Positions 45,130 to 56,464 of a stretch of DNA of 64,000 nt are shown piece by piece. The notes beneath the pieces were generated by a model that saw only the letters and a list, made by a program, of their open reading frames with translations, searched no databases and had not been told where the DNA came from. The DNA is from Gonocerus acuteangulatus (lineage: Eukaryota > Arthropoda > Insecta > Hemiptera > Coreidae): the NCBI GenBank assembly GCA_946811695.1, contig OX328124.1, forward strand, positions 30,827,148 through 30,891,147. The letters run 5' to 3'. The first letter of the stretch is position 1. Every line of letters begins with the position of its first letter. The translations under genes were made by a program, and so were the position numbers.

Positions 45130-45840
45130 TTGTTTCAAAATGACGTTCCCAGAGATATGTTCAGTTTCTGTCAAACTAAAAAGTGCTTTAGATATGTTAT
45201 TCCTTCAATAATGTATTTTAAATGGAGAAATAGGCACTAAACTAGATTGTGTGTATGTACCATATGCTTAGTATCGTAATAGTAATGCAATTTATCAGAT
45301 ATACATATGTAATCAAACACTTTATCACATAACGTATTTGTAATTCGTAAGGACGTGAAATAAATTATTTACCGATAAGGGAAATCATTAAATCTTCTAC
45401 GAAGGACGAGATAAAGGACAATGCCAAATTCGTTTGAAAGAAATGGGGGAAGGGACGGGAATTTAAGACAAAAATAAAGAAAGAAACGAATAAAGATCCT
45501 CGATTGAACTACCATTTTTATCGGAATCATAAAATATTAAAATCTATTTTTTGTATTATTATATTGCAGATACCCTTCGGATGAAGAGAAACATTTACAA
45601 ATATTATTGTTGGTAACATTCATTAGTCCTTCTCGGAAATCACTTCTCGGGCCGTTGTAGACGAACACATGGCGTATGCTATGTTCTTGAATTACCCAAG
45701 TCTACTCATGTTTGCCCTTGAACATCTGCTTGACAATCCAGTTCCAGCTTGCATGGTGATTGAACAGGGCAGACAATTCCGACCAACCAGACTCAGCAAG
45801 TACTGAATTTCGATTGGAGTCAGAGAACTTTATTACTGGG
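45130..45840. other. Unassigned region
   Basis: No gene recognised. Confidence 0.35.
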
Positions 45841-46287
45841 CAGGGCCGCCACTTGGGGGGGGGGGGACAACCGGGTACAGTTGTCCCGGGCCCGGGCGCC
45901 GTGGGGGCCCGGGCCGATCCTCGCTAATTGGAAAAAATGTATAGGTTATGAGCTTGTAAAAAGAATGGGGGCTAGAAATATAGACGAGCGTAGCCTATAG
46001 TTATTGGAACGGGATCTATATTTTTTTTAATGTACATGAACGACAAAACAAGTGCAGTCCCAGAATAGTATATTTCATTAGGAGTCGTAATAAAACTACA
46101 AGTACCGAAAGTGACCTTTGCTGCACCGATTGTCGGCTTTTATTCTCATTTCGCTCAAAACTCAAGATGAAAATAATTTTCAAATGCCCAAAGTCCTATA
46201 TCAAAGTACTAGAATTTTCAGTCTGGCTCTGAGAAGTGGGGGCCCGTGATCTGGTCCTGGGCCCGGCTCTGAGATGTGGCGGCCCAG
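45841..46287. mobile_element. GC-rich hAT-like MITE
   Basis: Left end CAGGGCCGCCACTTGGGGGG; right end GATGTGGCGGCCCAG, its complement with few mismatches. The subterminal GCCCGGGCGCC and GGGCCCGGCTC blocks are mirrored too. CAGGGCC.CC ends are a common hAT pattern, but the flanking 8 bp do not match, so the target duplication is lost or the boundary is off. Confidence 0.6.
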
Positions 46288-46890
46288 TTTCTTGGCGTTA
46301 ACTTGTTTCTGTCATTGTGTGATAACGCGAGGAATCATTTTTTTATAGGCGGAAGGTCATAAAATAAAAACTTCACTAAACATTTTTTAAAAACTTTATT
46401 TAACTGAAAAGCCACCATAAGGCTCCGAATCATGTAGGGAAAATAAATTTTGTGAAAAGTTTTAGTGAAGTTTGATTAAGTAATTGTGAGGAATCATGAA
46501 CCTTGGCCTTTACAAATATGAGATTTACTATATGAGAAATTGGATCATGTTAATCTAAAACGGACCAGACGCCATTTTTTGTGAAAACTAAGAGATTTTT
46601 TTGCCAGATACTACTTGAAAATGTTATTCTAAAAAGAACCAAATTGAACATTTTTCGGAAAGCCTTGCATAGTAGTTTGAGTATAAGAGATTTGAAGAAA
46701 AAAACAAAAAATAATGAATCTCAATGGGGTTGCAAGTTCAAAAGTAGATTTCTCAGGAAGTTTATACTTCATTGTTTTTTCTGAATAACGTGAACAGATA
46801 ATTACTTTCAGGCCATCTATTAGGAAACAAAATGACGAAAAATGTGTAAGATTTTTCCTATTGAAGAATAGATATACTCAGTCTACCTGG
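46288..46890. other. Spacer with a single TIR-element end
   Basis: ATAGGCGGAAGGTCATAAAA at about 46346 resembles the ends of the element at 51166-51688. Otherwise no gene is seen. Confidence 0.4.
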
Positions 46891-47101
46891 GGTCTCCCGT
46901 GGTCTATTTCTTTATAGAAAATCAAGAGCAAAATTATGTTTCTTTTATTTTTACTTTAAGCACATTTTTAAATTATTTATTTAACACACGACAATGTTCC
47001 TCGTTAATTTGTCGAAAGAAAAGGCAAAATATTACCTTCAAGAGGCATGGTTTAATCTAAGATGGATAGTGGGGCTCCTTTCATGATAACACACCTTCTC
47101 C

Positions 47102-47164
47102 GGGTCTCCCGTGGTCTAGTGGCTAGCGCGCTGGATTCATAAGCGGGAGATGGTGGGTTCGATC
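47102..47164 (+). mobile_element. SINE family b head (truncated)
   Basis: GGGTCTCCCGTGGTCTAGTG through B box GGTTCGATC, then an abrupt switch to unrelated sequence. Confidence 0.8.
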
Positions 47165-47806
47165 AAGGCTAATGTGCGGAGCTTGAAACATTAAGGGAGT
47201 AACAAGGGACGCTAACTGCAACAGATCTAGGGCGGTCGCAATGTCAAGAACTAACACAACTGGAATATCCACACATTCTTCTATAACTGCACCTACTTGT
47301 TGCACAGATGCATTTCAAATGGATCTCTCGTTTTCTCCATATCACATACCAAAATAATACTTAACAATTAGTCCGAAAGTATATGTGACTGTTGATTCCT
47401 GTATATTTGTGGTTAGAATTCCTGTAACAACTACGGAAGGCAGGGGTTCGTTTTAAACCACTGCCAATCGAGAAAAAAATGATTGGAAAATCAGGAAGAG
47501 TTTTGGTTTGATTGGAAATTACGTAAGCATTACTCGAAGTAGTGACAGTGTATGAACGAACTACGGATAATGTCCAATGACATGCCATTACTTGGCTTCG
47601 AAAGTAGGATTTTATTTATTTTTTTTTAATATTATCTTCAGACAATCCGATGATCCCTAACCAACAGTTTTTATTCAACTAACAGAACAAAGAAATATTT
47701 ATATTTAACCTTGTTATATTCTTCTAGATTTCCTTTGGCAGACCTCTGAACCAAGAATGTCAGTCGATAAAAACGTTCAATCCGTTATCTTTCTGTCATG
47801 GGCGTT

Positions 47807-48040
47807 TTATAAGGGGGGGCTGAGGGCCCCGAAATTTTTATTTAATCGGTAAAAATATGTCATAAAAGCCTTAAAAATAAATTAAATAAGATGAATTAGT
47901 TCACAAAAAAATATTTTTTGGGGGGTGTAATAGCGTTTTAGTTGGCTAACTATTTCAAATTTAAGTTCGTTTTCCTTACCCCCAAAACCCCCCGGTGCTC
48001 CTAGGCCCCCTCCCGAAATTAGTTCCTATATACGCCTCTG
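47807..48040. mobile_element. hAT-like MITE, copy 5
   Basis: Ends CATGGGCGTTTTATAAGGG and complement CAGAGGCGTATATAGGAAC. Flanks CTTTCTGT and CTTTCTAT match at 7 of 8 bases. Same insertion as 55316-55550. Confidence 0.78.
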
Positions 48041-48248
48041 CTTTCTATTATTTGTTTGTTAAGGTTATGCTTTATCTTTGTAAATTTCTAGTGGAAAATT
48101 AGCCTATCCTAGGAGATAATAATCGCAAAAGATTAGAGAAGCTTTGCCAAATGTCAAGAGAAACCTTTCCAACAAGCCCCTAAGCCAGCAATGTTGACTT
48201 TAAATCAACTATATTTTAAATTTTGATAGCTGTGCAATTTAATGTTTG

Positions 48249-48249
<1 letters not shown>

Positions 48250-48282
<33 letters not shown>
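48250..48282. repeat. (TA)n array at the inner edge of the left arm
   Basis: Simple repeat. The right arm also ends in (TA)n. Confidence 0.85.
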
Positions 48283-48316
48283 GTCAGCGCTAATAGCCAC
48301 AATTTGTTGATGCGCC

Positions 48317-48373
<57 letters not shown>
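48283..48373 (+). mobile_element. SINE 3' tail with long poly-A
   Basis: GTCAGCGCTAATAGCCACAA / TTGATGCGCCGT then about 55 A residues. Tail module of family b, without a head. Confidence 0.8.
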
Positions 48374-48375
<2 letters not shown>

Positions 48376-48575
48376 TAGTCTACCTTCGAATTCGATTCGT
48401 GTGCACACGAGTTCAAATTGGTGTGTGTCATTTAAGATGTATTGCGATGTATAGGCTACACCCTTTCATAAGTCATGTAGTTTTCAGGAATTGTAAAGTT
48501 GCTGCGTTGTCTGTCAGTTAGTTTGACACTTCTGTTTCATTGTCTACAAGCGGGACTCTCTGATTTGACTTGTAA
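48374..48575. other. Spacer
   Basis: No gene seen. Confidence 0.35.
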
Positions 48576-48640
48576 TTACGAATGAGTAAGTAAGGTGTGT
48601 CCTATCCGAAGCCTGGATAAAATTACCTGGTCTCTACATA
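48576..48640 (-). pseudogene. LINE ORF2 C-terminal fragment (short)
   Basis: Minus strand: DQVILSRLRIGHTLLTHS and a stop, the RIGHT-type segment just before the C-terminal knuckle. The knuckle itself is lost. Confidence 0.6.
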
Positions 48641-48808
48641 CGCTATAGATAAAAAGCCATAAGTCCATTATTGGATAACTCTGTAAAGTAATCGTCGATA
48701 ATGGGACGTATGTAAGGTGCAAAATGTCCAACTCACTTCTTGTATTCTTATGACCGAGTTGAACTCGCTTCGAGGGTACATATACTATCACCTCGTACTT
48801 TAAGTTAA

Positions 48809-48848
48809 ATTTAAATTTAAATTTTAACGTCCATTATTATTAACTACG
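48809..48848 (-). mobile_element. SINE family c 3' end fragment
   Basis: Minus strand TAATAATGGACGTTAAAATT matches the 3' end of 41533-41739. Confidence 0.55.
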
Positions 48849-49328
48849 AATACTTTAAGTTAAGTTTGAAGAAGGCAGTGGATGGATTATATCCGCTGGC
48901 AATCGGTACAGCTTAATTCTGCTAACAGACACTTCAGAAACTCACTTCTTTAAAATTTTGTTCAAGCAGACTTTTCAAATCACCACAGACTATAAGAATT
49001 ATATGACAAAAGACTATGATGAAGAAGGTTCTTTGAATCGTACATTTTTTATTTTAAATAGATAATTTTAATTAATAATGAGTAATAATTTTTCATTATG
49101 CCAGTGTTCTGACGACCTAATTTTAGCCATCATTATTGCTATGAAGGTCTACAATTAAGGGACAAACGTGAGCTTGTTAAAATAGCTATCATTACACATA
49201 ATTATTTAGTTTTGAAGAGACCCTGGGATAAGCACTGCCTGATTATTGTCATGGTAGTATCTCCACTCGACATTCTCATCACATTAAGTACTTAAGCAGT
49301 TAGCAATCAAGTTATGATTGTAATAATT

Positions 49329-49333
<5 letters not shown>
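48849..49333. other. AT-rich spacer
   Basis: No gene recognised. Confidence 0.35.

Positions 49334-49380
<47 letters not shown>
49334..49380. repeat. (TA)n array
   Basis: Simple repeat. Confidence 0.9.
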
Positions 49381-49383
<3 letters not shown>

Positions 49384-49469
49384 ACAAAAGCACACATAAA
49401 GGATTCATGCCAGTGTGTATTTAATCAGTGAGATACAAAACACAGTGAGGTGAAACTCGAGACTAAAAG

Positions 49470-49778
49470 TTGCTTCTCAAACAAATCATGTATGAGATGT
49501 GCAGATGTCCACGGTGCGTCTGCAAAATCGTAGCATCTGTAAAATGGTTGGTTTTGGGGCGGGGAGGCACGCTGCTTTTATTATTACCAATGTTTTTGCT
49601 TATAAACAAAAGGAACTCGTCACGAATTTTCAACCAAATTGAAATCAGTAAGAGCTGTTCAGAAGCATATATTTCTGGTGGTGGCCAATACCATGAAGGC
49701 CTAGAAACAATTTGCTTATCATTGATTTTGGGAAACGCTCATCTGAAAGAGGAAGTCGTCAATGTTGTGATTCGGTAA
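49470..49778 (+). pseudogene. Open frame, possible OTU-protease-like transposon remnant
   Basis: A 102-codon frame. SSRIFNQIEISKSCSEAYIS with GGGQYH following, and WGGEARCFYYY in the neighbouring frame, loosely recall the last part of OTU-type cysteine protease domains carried by some transposons (WGG.....N, then a (I/Y)xG..HY motif). The match is weak and frameshifted, so the call is a guess. No neighbouring gene supports it. Confidence 0.2.
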
Positions 49779-50280
49779 CTTTTTGCTGCAATGAATTTGA
49801 TACACAAAAAGCGTAAAGTCGACCTTCCTTCAGTTTAGAAAATCCGATTTGGAAGAACTTTGTCATCTCGGTCTGATCTCCGTAAATATATATCTCTAAT
49901 GTAAAACTTAGTGTATATACTCTTTTATTTTTGGCGTATCAGCATCTAGACCTTTTGCGCAGGGCTGTTAACCTTTCTAAATATCCATCGTGGAGCAGAG
50001 AATTTTTTCAGCGAGCCCTTTGGCGAAAAAACTGAGCCTGCTGCAGACGGACTGGATTCCGCAGTTCCTTCAGTAATAATTGTAATTCGCTATTCGTCCT
50101 ATCAAGGGGAGACACAGAAACTTTAATTGACCTACAATAAAAATAAACCAAAACTTCAGGTTCTGTTGTAAATGTAGGCGGATTCAGAAGAACTTGACGT
50201 TTCCTTTTAGTATCTGAGAGCCAAATTTCACACCCGAACCGTACACGAATTATGTTGGAAAGTTGAGCACGAAGACACAA

Positions 50281-50321
<41 letters not shown>
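49779..50321. other. Spacer ending in a (TA)n array
   Basis: (TA)n at about 50283-50321. A 113-codon minus-strand frame (50008-50349) has ordinary composition upstream of the array but no recognised domain. Confidence 0.35.
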
Positions 50322-50324
<3 letters not shown>

Positions 50325-50712
50325 GTACCCCGGAGGTAAAAGACACCATTTTACATATTTCTATTTATTCAGGAGAGCCAATTTTCCATATCTTTAAACC
50401 ATTAAAATTTGTTTCTTCGTTACTTATAGCAACAGTTTAAAGAACATTTCGCATATTGTTAATGGCATTGATAGGTAATTGGAAGTATTGATCATAGTGA
50501 AACAAAACCAAGTGTCTTTGAAACATGGTGTCTTTTACCTCCGATGAAAATGGACATGATTTTATTTTTCACTGTCTTATTTTCGTTATTTATGGGAACA
50601 AGACGTAGTGCGCTATACTATTGTATGGATAGAAAGATCCACATTTTGAACATGGTGTTAGGTCAATTTAATAAAAAAAGAGACATGATGTCCTTTACCT
50701 CTGGGGTACAGA
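50322..50712. mobile_element. TA-flanked MITE (TCTGTACCCC ends)
   Basis: Left end TCTGTACCCCGGAGGTAAAA; right end CCTTTACCTCTGGGGTACAGA, with TA outside both. An internal extra copy of GGTGTCTTTTACCTCC lies at 50524. 391 bp, no ORF. Confidence 0.72.
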
Positions 50713-51165
50713 TATATTTAGATACAAACATTGAACGCTCCGTTTTCATGAGACGTTGACACTTCGAATCGAAACATCTAGATCTAGTCAGAAGGTAAGT
50801 AGAAAAGACAATAAAATGTTGAAAACCCATTTTTTCAAACGAATTAAATTCAGTTTAGAAAAAAGGGGACCGAGGTAAATCCTTTTTTGCTACTGCACTA
50901 CACGACGAGTGGAGGAACAGACATCGGAGAAAGTGGCAATGACCCTGAGAGTACGAGTATTGCCGGTGCCTTTGCGCCCAACGCCCCTCTCTCCGTGCCT
51001 CCGTCGTACAAATACACTACACTCGCCAGACCGCAGGGCGTCAAGGGCGAGTTGGTTGTGGTGATCATATTGTATGCCAAAAGATATAGAGACTGCTGTA
51101 ATAATAATGAGAATTATTTTTATTATTCAGCTGAACCTTTACGCAATCTTCGGATTTTCGTACAA
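50713..51165. other. Region with a GC-richer double-strand open frame
   Basis: Positions 50887-51080 are open on both strands and richer in G+C. No family is recognised and there is no splice evidence. Confidence 0.3.
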
Positions 51166-51688
51166 GGCGGAAGGTCAAATAATAAAACTATTTACGCTGA
51201 CTTTATTTTATCCTTACATGTTTGACACATTTATGGCGCCTCTACTAGGGGGAACATGCTACCAATATAAAACGTACAGCCTCAACTTGAGGAGGGAACC
51301 TTCCACCAGTATGGCCACGTCCAGGATGGTCATGGTCTGAAAGAATCCAATATGATGGAATAAAGTCAGCTGATCTACAATCAATATGTCGTGTGCTTAC
51401 AAATTAATTTCCAGAAGAAATACAATGTTAAAAATTAAAACCCTCTTCCCCACTCTCGTTAGAACATATTTTTCATTGTTTGTCAAATAAGTTAGTAAAA
51501 ATATTATTCAGATTTTGTATTTCAGTTTTTTTTATTTACAACATTCTTTCTATTTTTTCAGATCAGCTGACTATATTGGATTCTTCCCCTGAAGAGGCAA
51601 AACCTAGACCAAAAAAGTGTGAAACATGTAGGGATAAAATAAAGTTAGTGTAAGTATCTAGTGAAGTTTTATTATTTGATCCCCCGCC
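51166..51688. mobile_element. Inverted-repeat element (GGCGG ends)
   Basis: Left GGCGGAAGGTCAAATAATAAA and right (complement) GGCGGGGGATCAAATAATAAA. Both arms continue with ACTTTATTTTATCC, CTACATGTTT-like and AGAATCCAATAT, AGTCAGCTGATC. The arms are about 75-200 bp with indels. A single similar end lies at 46346. Confidence 0.7.
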
Positions 51689-51903
51689 TATTCTATTTAT
51701 TTTATTTTCATGAGCTACAACCTAGAGCAACTACAATGTCGTGCCATAGGAGCATCGTAAACCAAGAAAATTCTTCAGAAAGTTGGTTCGATAATTACAC
51801 TGTTCTGCAAAAAAAAAACTTTTCTCTCCTCCCTTGAACAATTTTGCCTGTTTCTCATGTTTTCAGGTGTGCTGAGTCCGAATCTGAACTCAGAAAAATT
51901 CTA
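51689..51903. other. Spacer downstream of the SDEHGERFHQDI frame
   Basis: No gene seen. Confidence 0.35.
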
Positions 51904-52476
51904 TCAACCTCTGATTTTGAGAGAAAAGAGGAGAAACTTGGAGAAAATGAAAAATTGTATTTGAAAATTATTGTCTTTATTATAACAGATTTTTTTTTTC
52001 TTTTTCAACAGTAAAGTATAATTAATTGAATCCTGCATGCTATCAGGTATAATACTAGATATGACACAACTCAAAAAATATACACACATCGTCAATGAGT
52101 ATTTTTTTTTTCTTTTGTTCTCTTCCTCCTCTGTCTCCCGCTGCAGTGTCCAGCAGTAATCCGCCAGCATCTTCTCATTCCATTTGCCAGTATATCTTTT
52201 TTCCATTTTGGATATGTCTTGGTGGAATCGTTCTCCATGTTCGTCCGAAACTGCACCCAAATTTGGGGCGAAAAAGTCTAGGTGACTATGCAGGAAATGA
52301 ATTTTTAAGGACATATTGCATCCCAATGTTTTATATGAAGTAAGCAGTTCTTGGACTATTTTTCGGTAGTCTCTAGATTTTTCGTTTCCCAAAAACTTAG
52401 CACATACCTCTCGAAAAGCAATCCAAGCCTTTTTCTCAGTAGTATTTAACTTTGCTTCAAAAGTGAGGTCATTCCC
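51904..52476 (-). CDS. C-terminal exon-like frame of a multi-copy arthropod protein (SDEHGERFHQDI family)
   Basis: Minus-strand frame of 190 codons from 52476 to a stop at 51904. It reads NDLTFEAKLNTTEKKAWIAF, FLGNEKSRDYRKIVQELL, LGCNMSLKIHFLHSHLDFF, SDEHGERFHQDISKMEKRY and GKWNEKMLADYCWTLQRE. From recall, this block order (FLG.....Y...V..LL, LGCNMS.K.HFL.SHLD.F, then SDEHGERFHQDI, then MLADYCW.L.R) is that of an uncharacterised protein found in many copies in arthropod genomes and probably transposon-derived. The first 130 residues or so show no disabling change. After the Lys-rich stretch (ENKRKKKY) the sequence stops resembling the family and runs on for about 60 codons. The frame opens right after TTTAG, which could be a splice acceptor. 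Upstream frames are broken, so I cannot tell a terminal exon from a truncated pseudogene. Confidence 0.65.
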   Translation of the reverse strand, partial: GNDLTFEAKLNTTEKKAWIAFREVCAKFLGNEKSRDYRKIVQELLTSYKTLGCNMSLKIHFLHSHLDFFAPNLGAVSDEHGERFHQDISKMEKRYTGKWNEKMLADYCWTLQRETEEEENKRKKKYSLTMCVYFLSCVISSIIPDSMQDSINYTLLLKKKKKICYNKDNNFQIQFFIFSKFLLFSLKIRG

Positions 52477-53257
52477 CTAAAGATCCAGTTAGAGACCAAA
52501 TCCCTACCTCAAGATCAAAAACTGAAAAAACACTTTTAGCCATATTTCTTCAACCACTTGTAATATTCCCATCAAATTTTTTTTCGTTCAAATATACTTC
52601 ATTGCGCTCAAAATCATCGGGCTTTTGAATTTTTTTCACTATGTTTTGATGCCAAAAAAATTCGTCAAATTTACAAAAAACTCACATTTTTGGATAAAAA
52701 AATAGAATTTCTCAAGAAACTGTGCGTGATAGACAGAATCTGACTTCAAATTCGTGTTCAGCACATTTGAAAACAGTAAGAAAGCATGTTTTGGTTTGAA
52801 GGAGGATTTTCGTGCAGAACAGTGTTTAGGAATATGCTTAAACTAATCGATTTACCATAAATACAAAATAAAAATAAATTTTATCTTTTATAAACTTCTA
52901 ACTCTCAATTTTTGCTCGAGGTAAAAAACGTTTCGTTGCAATGTAGGAAAAATTACAGCCGCTGTGATTACATGAACAAAAAGAGCATCTTCACCCCCCA
53001 AGGACCAGTTTTACTTGGTAATGGAATCCGATCGTAAAGGTAGTGTACCGTGTTTCGGTATCAAATAACCGCCATTGTGGCCGCTATCGACTTAACAGTC
53101 GATGGTAACGATGCGGATATAAAGACTAATTTAAAAAATGCTGTCATTACTGCGTCCTAGTAGCTTACAATACTTCGGAAATTCTAAAAAAGAAGATGTA
53201 AGTATTGGAAGAGGGGATTTTATTAATCAAGCAGTAACTATCATTGCCACCTGATGA
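52477..53257. other. Unassigned region
   Basis: May hold decayed upstream parts of the SDEHGERFHQDI gene. Nothing is readable. Confidence 0.3.
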
Positions 53258-53259
53258 TA

Positions 53260-53511
53260 TCGTCGATACAAAAGCAAACTAACGAATATGAAAATCACCA
53301 CTTTTCAGAGTGGAAAAGTATTTATTCATAACTTTTTTTTGGACAGTCAAATATTCGGCAGATTTGGCCTTTTGATAGTGGAATACTTTCCCTTTAATAG
53401 AGTGAAGTCAGATTGAAGAATTTGCCGTAAATAAGTCCAGCAGAAATTATTAAATATGGACAATGAAAGATGCATTTTTTCATATTCGTTAGTTTGCATT
53501 TGTATCGACGA
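53260..53511. mobile_element. TA-flanked MITE (TCGTCGATAC ends)
   Basis: Inverted ends TCGTCGATACAAAAGCAAAC...GAATATGAAAA and complement, with TA at 53258-53259 and 53512-53513. The ends align base by base with those of 16721-16964 (CAAACTA..GAATATG shared). 252 bp, no ORF. Confidence 0.78.
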
Positions 53512-53577
53512 TATAATGCCTAATTTTTTTTTTCAGATCAAAAATATGTATAAGCTGTTTCTATTTCAACCTTTCCA

Positions 53578-53640
53578 AATAGCACTAGGGTTATGAACGA
53601 AAATGCGCTAAGATGACACAGTTCTTGCGATTAGGACTAT
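53578..53640 (-). repeat. Decayed composite-element terminus
   Basis: ATGCGCTAAGATGACACAGTTC and CTTGCGATTAGGAC correspond to GCGCTAAGATGATGCAGTTC / CTGCGAGTCGGAC. Confidence 0.55.
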
Positions 53641-54689
53641 TCTCATTTGAAATACTCCCAACAGAATATCCGTCCAATTCATAAGTCTCCATAATTTATT
53701 AAAATGTACATGAAGCAAATATGCCTATTGAATTGATTTCAAATTTCAGTTTCCATCTTATTTAATCCAATTATTCGTGAAATCCAATTTGTCGTGGGAA
53801 ATTTATTTCTTAAAGAACCAAAAAAATATATTGTTGAGGAGTAGAATAGAACGTCAGGAGCTTTATAGAAAAATACAGACTTCCTCAATTTCCCCAAATA
53901 GGAACATCTAAATATTGTAGTATTATTGGGGAAGAAACTATTATTACCTGTCAAATTGTTACCATTATGGTTTATTATTATCAATTTAAAAGCTTTCAAA
54001 AAGCTTAGAAAAAGTTAAACATTATCCTTGAAGCTCCCTGTCTATGGGGAGGAAAACTAGCTTATAACGTTCACCATTTGATTTATAATGATTCCTGAGC
54101 ATGCTTCAAAGATTTTCACTGTCGGTTATTTTCACGGATATGCACTTAAAAAGCATTTCATTCTGAGGAGATAGACATAGCCCGGATTCCTCGTGTCGAA
54201 AGTAGACACAACATTGCGTTTGCAATATCAACATTGCGTTGGATCATCACAGTAAAGTATGAGATAACATAATAGCCTTTCTTAAAAAAATCGATTTATA
54301 TAAAAATGTATGAAGGATAAATAAACATACAAAAAAACAAAACAAATTAAGTAAAATTTAGAGATAAATAATTAAAAAAAGAATAAATAAAAATAAAATA
54401 AAATAAATAATGAGTTAGAAAAAAAAAACATTCATACAAATTGCACAAACAGGAATACATAATATTTAAACACACATAGGTGACACAAAAAAAATCGAGC
54501 TATTATAACCATGAGGTACCTAAAAACCTAAACAAACCAAACCATAATTATTCTGAGAAGGTACAACAAATTTTAATAAATGTAAAGCTTTGTTACATAG
54601 TGCTCGATTTTTGGATGCATCATTACGAGGTAAGTGGAATCTTGCTGAGTTGTAACTTGCAAGTGAATCATTTTAATGAAATAATGTTT
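53641..54689. other. AT-rich region
   Basis: A minus-strand 86-codon frame (53739-53999) has ordinary composition but no recognised family. CTGTCTATGGGGAGGAAAAC near 54040 resembles the composite-element end. No gene is claimed. Confidence 0.3.
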
Positions 54690-54777
54690 TAGCACTTTCC
54701 AAATCAATGTAGGTGACTAATCGATCCAGCCTACTACATTCCGAAAATAATCCCCGTTAAAAATGTTATGTGTGTGA

Positions 54778-54811
<34 letters not shown>

Positions 54812-54870
54812 TATGGTATTTTCCTTACAAACAATTGAACAAGTTTATTAACCAAGAAAATTTATCCATG
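54690..54870 (+). repeat. Degenerate copy of the 38.4-kb (TA)n-leader repeat
   Basis: GCACTTTCC, CGATCCAGCCTACTACATTC, CGAAAATAATCCCCGTTAAAA, (TA)n at 54780-54808, then GGTATTTTCCTTACAAACAA and TTATTAACCA appear in the same order as at 38400-38735. The 144-147-bp array is absent. Confidence 0.6.
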
Positions 54871-54978
54871 ATCTGCAACTTTAAATGTTAATACTTTCTT
54901 CCGTACTTATCTTTTTCTGTTCTGTGGTAATCTAATTTTGATTTCTATTTTATCATTTTAAGAAGAACTGCTAGAATA

Positions 54979-54981
<3 letters not shown>

Positions 54982-55021
<40 letters not shown>

Positions 55022-55027
55022 TATATG

Positions 55028-55058
<31 letters not shown>

Positions 55059-55059
55059 G

Positions 55060-55103
<44 letters not shown>
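54982..55103. repeat. (TA)n array at the inner edge of the right arm
   Basis: About 120 bp with TACATA and TGTATA interruptions. Confidence 0.9.
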
Positions 55104-55104
<1 letters not shown>

Positions 55105-55315
55105 CAAACATTAAATTGCACAGCTATCAAAATTTAAAATATAGTTGATTTAAACTCAATATTGCTGGCTTAGGGGCTTGTTGGAAAGGTTTCTCTTGAC
55201 ATTTGGCATGCTTCTTAATGCGATTATTTTCTCCTAGGATAGGCTAATTTTCCACTAGAAATTTACAAAGATAAAGCATAACCTTAACAAACAAATAATA
55301 GAAAGCAGAGGCGTA

Positions 55316-55550
55316 TATAGGAACTAATTTCGGGAGGGGGCCTAGGAGCACCGGGGGGTTTTGGGGGTAAGGAAAACGAACTTAAATTTGAAATACTTAG
55401 CCAACTAAAACGCTATTACACCCCCTAAAAAATATTTTTTTGTGAACTAATTCATCTTATTTAATTTATTTTTAAGGCTTTTATGACACATTTTTACCGA
55501 TTAAATAAACATTTCGGGCCCCTCAGCCCCCCCCCTTATAAACGCCCATG
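55316..55550. mobile_element. hAT-like MITE, copy 6
   Basis: CAGAGGCGTATATAGGAAC ... TATAAACGCCCATG with flanks ATAGAAAG and ACAGAAAG (7 of 8). Confidence 0.78.
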
Positions 55551-56259
55551 ACAGAAAGATAACGGATTGAACGTTTTTATCGACTGACGTTCTTGGTTTA
55601 GAGGTCTGCCAAAGGAAATCTAGAAGAATATAACAAGGTTAAATATAAATATTTCTTTGTTCTGTTAGTTGAATAATAACTGTTGGTTAGGGATCATCGG
55701 ATTGTCTGAAGATAATATTAAAAAAAAAAATAAGTAATAAAATCCTACTTTCGAAGCCAAGTAATGGCATGTCATTGGACATTATCCGTAGTTCGTTCAT
55801 ACACTGTCACTACTTCCAGTAATGCTTACGTAGTTTCCAATCAAACCAAAACTCTTCCTGATTTTCCAATCATTTTTTTCTCGATTGGTAGTGGTTTAAA
55901 ACGAACCCCTGCCTTCCGTAGTTGTTACAGGAATTCTAACCACAAATATACAGGAATCAACAGTCACATATACTTTCGGACTAATTGTTAAGTATTATTT
56001 TGGTATGTGATATGGAGAAAACGAGAGATCTATTTGAAATGCATCTGTGCAACAAGTCGGTGCAGTTATAGAAGAATGTGTGGATATTCCAGTTGTGTTA
56101 GTTCTTGACATTGCGACCGCCCTAGATCTGTTGCAGTTAGCGTCCCTTGTTACTCCCTCAATGTTTCAAGCTCCGCACATTATGAGCCTTGAGCTCCTTA
56201 GGTGCTCCTGTTGTTGGTTAATTCCCCATATTAATTAAGTATATGATGTGAGGTTTCCT

Positions 56260-56406
56260 TTAACCCCCGGTGTGTATAAAGTGTCTGGCAGATCTCAGTG
56301 AAGTATGTTGGCAGCAATGAGTATCTAGAGTCTAGATGCTCATTGCTGCCAACATACTAAAATTTCCCTCGAGTCTGCCAGACACTTTATACACACCATG
56401 GGTTAA
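56260..56406. mobile_element. piggyBac-like fold-back MITE flanked by TTAA
   Basis: A palindrome of 147 bp including its TTAA ends: TTAACCCCCGGTGTGTATAA ... TATACACACCATGGGTTAA. The arms share AAGTGTCTGGCAGA and TATGTTGGCAGCAATGAG. TTAA plus CCC/GGG ends is the piggyBac pattern. No ORF. Confidence 0.75.
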
Positions 56407-56464
56407 TTCAAGACATCGCCGACAGGTAGGTTCCATTTTTTCAGGTGTTTTCCCGGAGAAGGTG

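Larger units (their letters stand above)
46908..48252 (-). repeat. Large inverted repeat, left arm
   Basis: Complementary to 55100-56777 (right arm). It contains a truncated family-b SINE head, a hAT-like MITE (47807-48040) and no gene. Two frames conserved between the arms (47123-47305, 47361-47588 minus) reflect the duplication only. Relative to the right arm it lacks about 330 bp between the SINE B box and AAGGCTAATGTGCGG. A 16-bp piece of the family-b SINE head (GGGTCTCCCGTGGTCT) lies immediately outside, at 46891-46906. Confidence 0.85.

Noticed and set aside
47123..47588. Two frames conserved between 47.1-47.6 kb and 55.8-56.2 kb
   Set aside because: They lie within the inverted duplication, so identity reflects copying; no domain is visible.
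50887..51225. GC-richer frame as a host exon
   Set aside because: Open on both strands, no family resemblance, no paired splice sites, and it runs into the inverted-repeat element at 51166.
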